Positions 22,743-24,786 of a stretch of 24,786 nt of DNA are shown piece after piece. Position 1 is the first letter of the stretch; each line of letters starts with the position of its first letter. The position numbers were made by a program, and so were the translations under genes. The DNA comes from Candidatus Heimdallarchaeota archaeon. Lineage in GTDB: Archaea; Asgardarchaeota; Heimdallarchaeia; Heimdallarchaeales; Kariarchaeaceae. The notes under the pieces are model-generated. The model made no database searches, was not told the DNA's origin, and was given only the letters and a program-made list of their open reading frames with translations. The stretch spans positions 1 through 24,786 of the forward strand of contig JAAFKL010000304.1 of the NCBI GenBank assembly GCA_021399405.1, given 5' to 3'.

Positions 22743-24215
22743 ATAAAAAGCAAGGAAATAACACCAACTCCCGAAGTAGGTGGTTTTGTAAACAGGATAA
22801 CAACTTATATTCAGAGAGAATTAGAAAATAATGAAAATGCAGGTTCAATCATTTTTTTGGCAATATTAGTCCCATCATTTTTGGTGTACCTAATTGTATC
22901 TAATCTTCAAGGCGGTAGCGTAGATACAGAATCAGTAGTAGGGATTATTGTAAGGGGCTTTGCACGGGGTGCTTTCTATGCATTAATTTCAGTTGGCTTC
23001 TCAATTATATTTGGTGTTGCTAAGATGTTTAAACTCTCTATAGGTGGATATTTCGTTATAGGGGCTTACACGGCATTTTGGTTTAAAGAGGCATCTAAGA
23101 TGGGAATCAATGAGGTTCAGAGTAATGGAATTTCAAATCAATCTGACCTGATTTTTACTTTAATCATTTATGCACCAATTGTATTATTCCTTGTTTTTCT
23201 AATTTACCTATTTAATTATTTTGGGAAAACCATAGGTATAGGATTAGTATTGATGAATCTGGTATTTCTGATAGTGCAAAGACAGTTGCTAATTGAAAAT
23301 TATAATACTGATGGTTTTGCTGCAACGACTTTAGCTTTCTATATTCAAGCTGGTTTTCTACTTGCAGGGATTAGTTTCATTTATCTGGAGCTCTCAAATA
23401 AGCAAATTCTCATTTTTATATCTAGTTTAAACATAATCGCCTTAGTGTTTTCTTTAGATCCAAATTTCTTAATGTCGCCAGCCTTGTACTTATCTATTTT
23501 CTTCTTTTCAATTATCATAGTTGCCGTAATAAGTATGATAGTTGATAGATATATATTAGAAAAGGCAAGAGCAACTCCTACAAACGTGTTGATTATTACA
23601 TTTGGCATTGCTTTGCTTATACAGAGCATAATTCCATTATTCAAATACCCAACAAAAGATGGATTTGAAGTGTTTGGGATTGATCCTCATAGTTTAGGAG
23701 GGATTGTGATCATTGGAGAGAGATATCAAATATTTGGAACAACCATTCAAGCTTTACAAGTAATTTCCGCGTTTCTATCACTCATCTTCTTAATTATGGT
23801 ATATTATTTCATTAAAAAAACTCCGATGGGAAGAGCAATGGAAGCTGTGTCAGAGGATCCTGAAGCTGCATGGCTAGTTGGAATTAACGTTAGGAAAGTG
23901 TATTTAATTGCTACGGGATTAGGGATGGCATTGGCTGCTGCAGCGGCAATTTTGACCACACCCTTTGATGCAAGACCGAATTGGGGAGTCTACATGGGTT
24001 GGACTCCATTAGTTTTTGCAATAGCTGTGGTCACACTCGGTGGGATTGGAAGTATATTTGGAAGTGCAGTTGCGGGTTTTATCGTTGGATACACTGAAGT
24101 AACAGTTGCATCAAGCGATGTTTCGTTAAGTGGTATTGTTCCATTAATTATGATATTTATTATTATGCTGATTAGACCAAACGGATTATTTGGAATTGAG
24201 GAGGACGATGAATGA
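22743..24215 (+). CDS. livH: ABC importer permease (LivH-type), extended, probable AUA start
   Basis: The frame from ATA 22743 gives 490 residues. The segment around residues 60-110 (RGFARGAFYALISVGFSIIF then GGYFVIGAYTAFW) is the LivH signature, and the C-terminal AVVTLGGIGSIFGSAVAGF is the EAA-like contact with the ATPase. The permease moves branched-chain amino acids or related compounds inward with LivM, LivF and LivG. LivH proteins are usually near 300 residues; here about 120 extra, strongly hydrophobic residues (four or so helices) sit after the first helices, plus a hydrophilic N-terminal stretch of about 40. TTG 22857 is the first canonical start, but it cuts the first helix. The stop overlaps livM (ATGA). 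Confidence 0.85.
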   Translation: MKSKEITPTPEVGGFVNRITTYIQRELENNENAGSIIFLAILVPSFLVYLIVSNLQGGSVDTESVVGIIVRGFARGAFYALISVGFSIIFGVAKMFKLSIGGYFVIGAYTAFWFKEASKMGINEVQSNGISNQSDLIFTLIIYAPIVLFLVFLIYLFNYFGKTIGIGLVLMNLVFLIVQRQLLIENYNTDGFAATTLAFYIQAGFLLAGISFIYLELSNKQILIFISSLNIIALVFSLDPNFLMSPALYLSIFFFSIIIVAVISMIVDRYILEKARATPTNVLIITFGIALLIQSIIPLFKYPTKDGFEVFGIDPHSLGGIVIIGERYQIFGTTIQALQVISAFLSLIFLIMVYYFIKKTPMGRAMEAVSEDPEAAWLVGINVRKVYLIATGLGMALAAAAAILTTPFDARPNWGVYMGWTPLVFAIAVVTLGGIGSIFGSAVAGFIVGYTEVTVASSDVSLSGIVPLIMIFIIMLIRPNGLFGIEEDDE

Positions 24216-24786
24216 AAATTAATTGGTCTTACTATTACGATGAGATCTCAGACCGAGTTTTTTATATTCTAGGGTTCATCTTAATAGTCTCTCTACCATT
24301 CATGAAGGATTGGATAATTATTGGGGAAGCCGTGACAAATGCTCAACAGATTGGGATTCTACCAAACAATGCAAATTTGACCTCAGTCTTAGTACTCGCT
24401 TCAATCTTCGCAATATTTGCTGCTTCATGGGACCTAGTATCCGGATTTAGTGGGCAGATTTCATTTGGTCATGCTTTATTTCTTGGTATGGGGGGTTATT
24501 TCTCCATAAAAGTTAAACGAGGTCTAGTTGTTTATGATAACGAAATTTTTCCGGGCATGGAAAATAATTTTCAAGAAATTGGTGGAATAATTGTTGATGT
24601 TGCAATGTTACAAGCGATATTTATCGCATCGATCTTGACATTGCTTTTTGCTGCACTTTTAGGCATTCTGACATTGAGATTAAAAGGTCCTTATTTTGCT
24701 CTTGTTACATTAGTTTTACCATTAATTGCAAGGATCCTTGTTACTAAGAGATGGAAAGATGTGTTTGGGGGTGATTCGGGATTGCC
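24212..24786 (+). CDS. livM: ABC importer permease (LivM-type), truncated by window end
   Basis: 191 residues are visible from ATG 24212, which overlaps the livH stop by 4 bp. SWDLVSGFSGQISFGHALFLGMGGYF (quoted in part: the SGQISFGHA motif, about residue 80) is the LivM signature. RLKGPYFALVTLVLP (about 153-167) and FGGDSGL at the edge are the next conserved blocks. The N-terminus is longer than usual, with a first helix (about 16-36) followed by an outside loop. Together with the LivH-type protein it forms the transmembrane channel of the importer. The ATPase genes are expected beyond the window. Confidence 0.9.
   Translation, partial: MKINWSYYYDEISDRVFYILGFILIVSLPFMKDWIIIGEAVTNAQQIGILPNNANLTSVLVLASIFAIFAASWDLVSGFSGQISFGHALFLGMGGYFSIKVKRGLVVYDNEIFPGMENNFQEIGGIIVDVAMLQAIFIASILTLLFAALLGILTLRLKGPYFALVTLVLPLIARILVTKRWKDVFGGDSGL

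Noticed and set aside
1..24786. CRISPR arrays, insertion sequences, tRNA or rRNA genes
   Set aside because: No regularly spaced direct repeats, transposase motifs, terminal inverted repeats or recognisable tRNA/rRNA signatures were seen by eye.

Overview
The window is AT-rich and reads as archaeal. Several genes have a TATA-like box 25-31 bp before the start codon and no Shine-Dalgarno, which fits leaderless or short-leader mRNA. A Ras/Rab-like small GTPase, a 23-residue leucine-rich-repeat protein, a Vps62-like protein and a PGF-type C-terminal sorting tail on a surface protein together point to an Asgard archaeon, probably of the Heimdallarchaeia/Hodarchaeales side. The taxonomic call is inference; no rRNA or other marker is present.

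Layout. 1-2685: the 3' end of an unknown gene, a nucleotidyltransferase-fold protein, a HIT hydrolase and a leucine-rich-repeat protein. 2865-5150: an MFS exporter divergent from a winged-helix regulator; the gap between them holds four copies of TTCAA-N7-TTGAA placed symmetrically. 5401-7354: a small orphan ORF, the small GTPase and an HSL-type esterase. About 7489-7729: a structured stretch whose motifs match, in order, the conserved regions of RNase P RNA; a 90-codon ORF lies across it and is probably spurious. 7814-11098: a Vps62-like/TPR fusion, a GPH/SLC45-like transporter and a four-helix membrane protein, all on the minus strand. 11198-13878: a PLP threonine/serine dehydratase divergent from a two-TM K+ channel with two RCK domains. 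13993-14295: a small secreted acidic protein with a palindrome in its promoter. 14526-17460: a tight korDABC operon for a 2-oxoacid:ferredoxin oxidoreductase. 17468-18682: an FLVCR-like MFS transporter. 19147-20898: an acyl-CoA synthetase. 21037-24786: the start of a branched-chain amino-acid (Liv) type ABC importer: binding protein, first permease and a truncated second permease.

How the genes may work together. Threonine/serine dehydratase makes 2-oxobutyrate or pyruvate. A KorDABC-type enzyme can oxidise 2-oxoacids to acyl-CoA with reduction of ferredoxin. A Liv importer can supply amino acids. This suggests amino-acid catabolism, but these genes lie in separate transcription units, so the link is inference. 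The most distinctive observations are the symmetric operator array, the candidate RNase P RNA hidden under an ORF, and the first Liv permease, which seems to start at an AUA codon and has a large extra membrane region.
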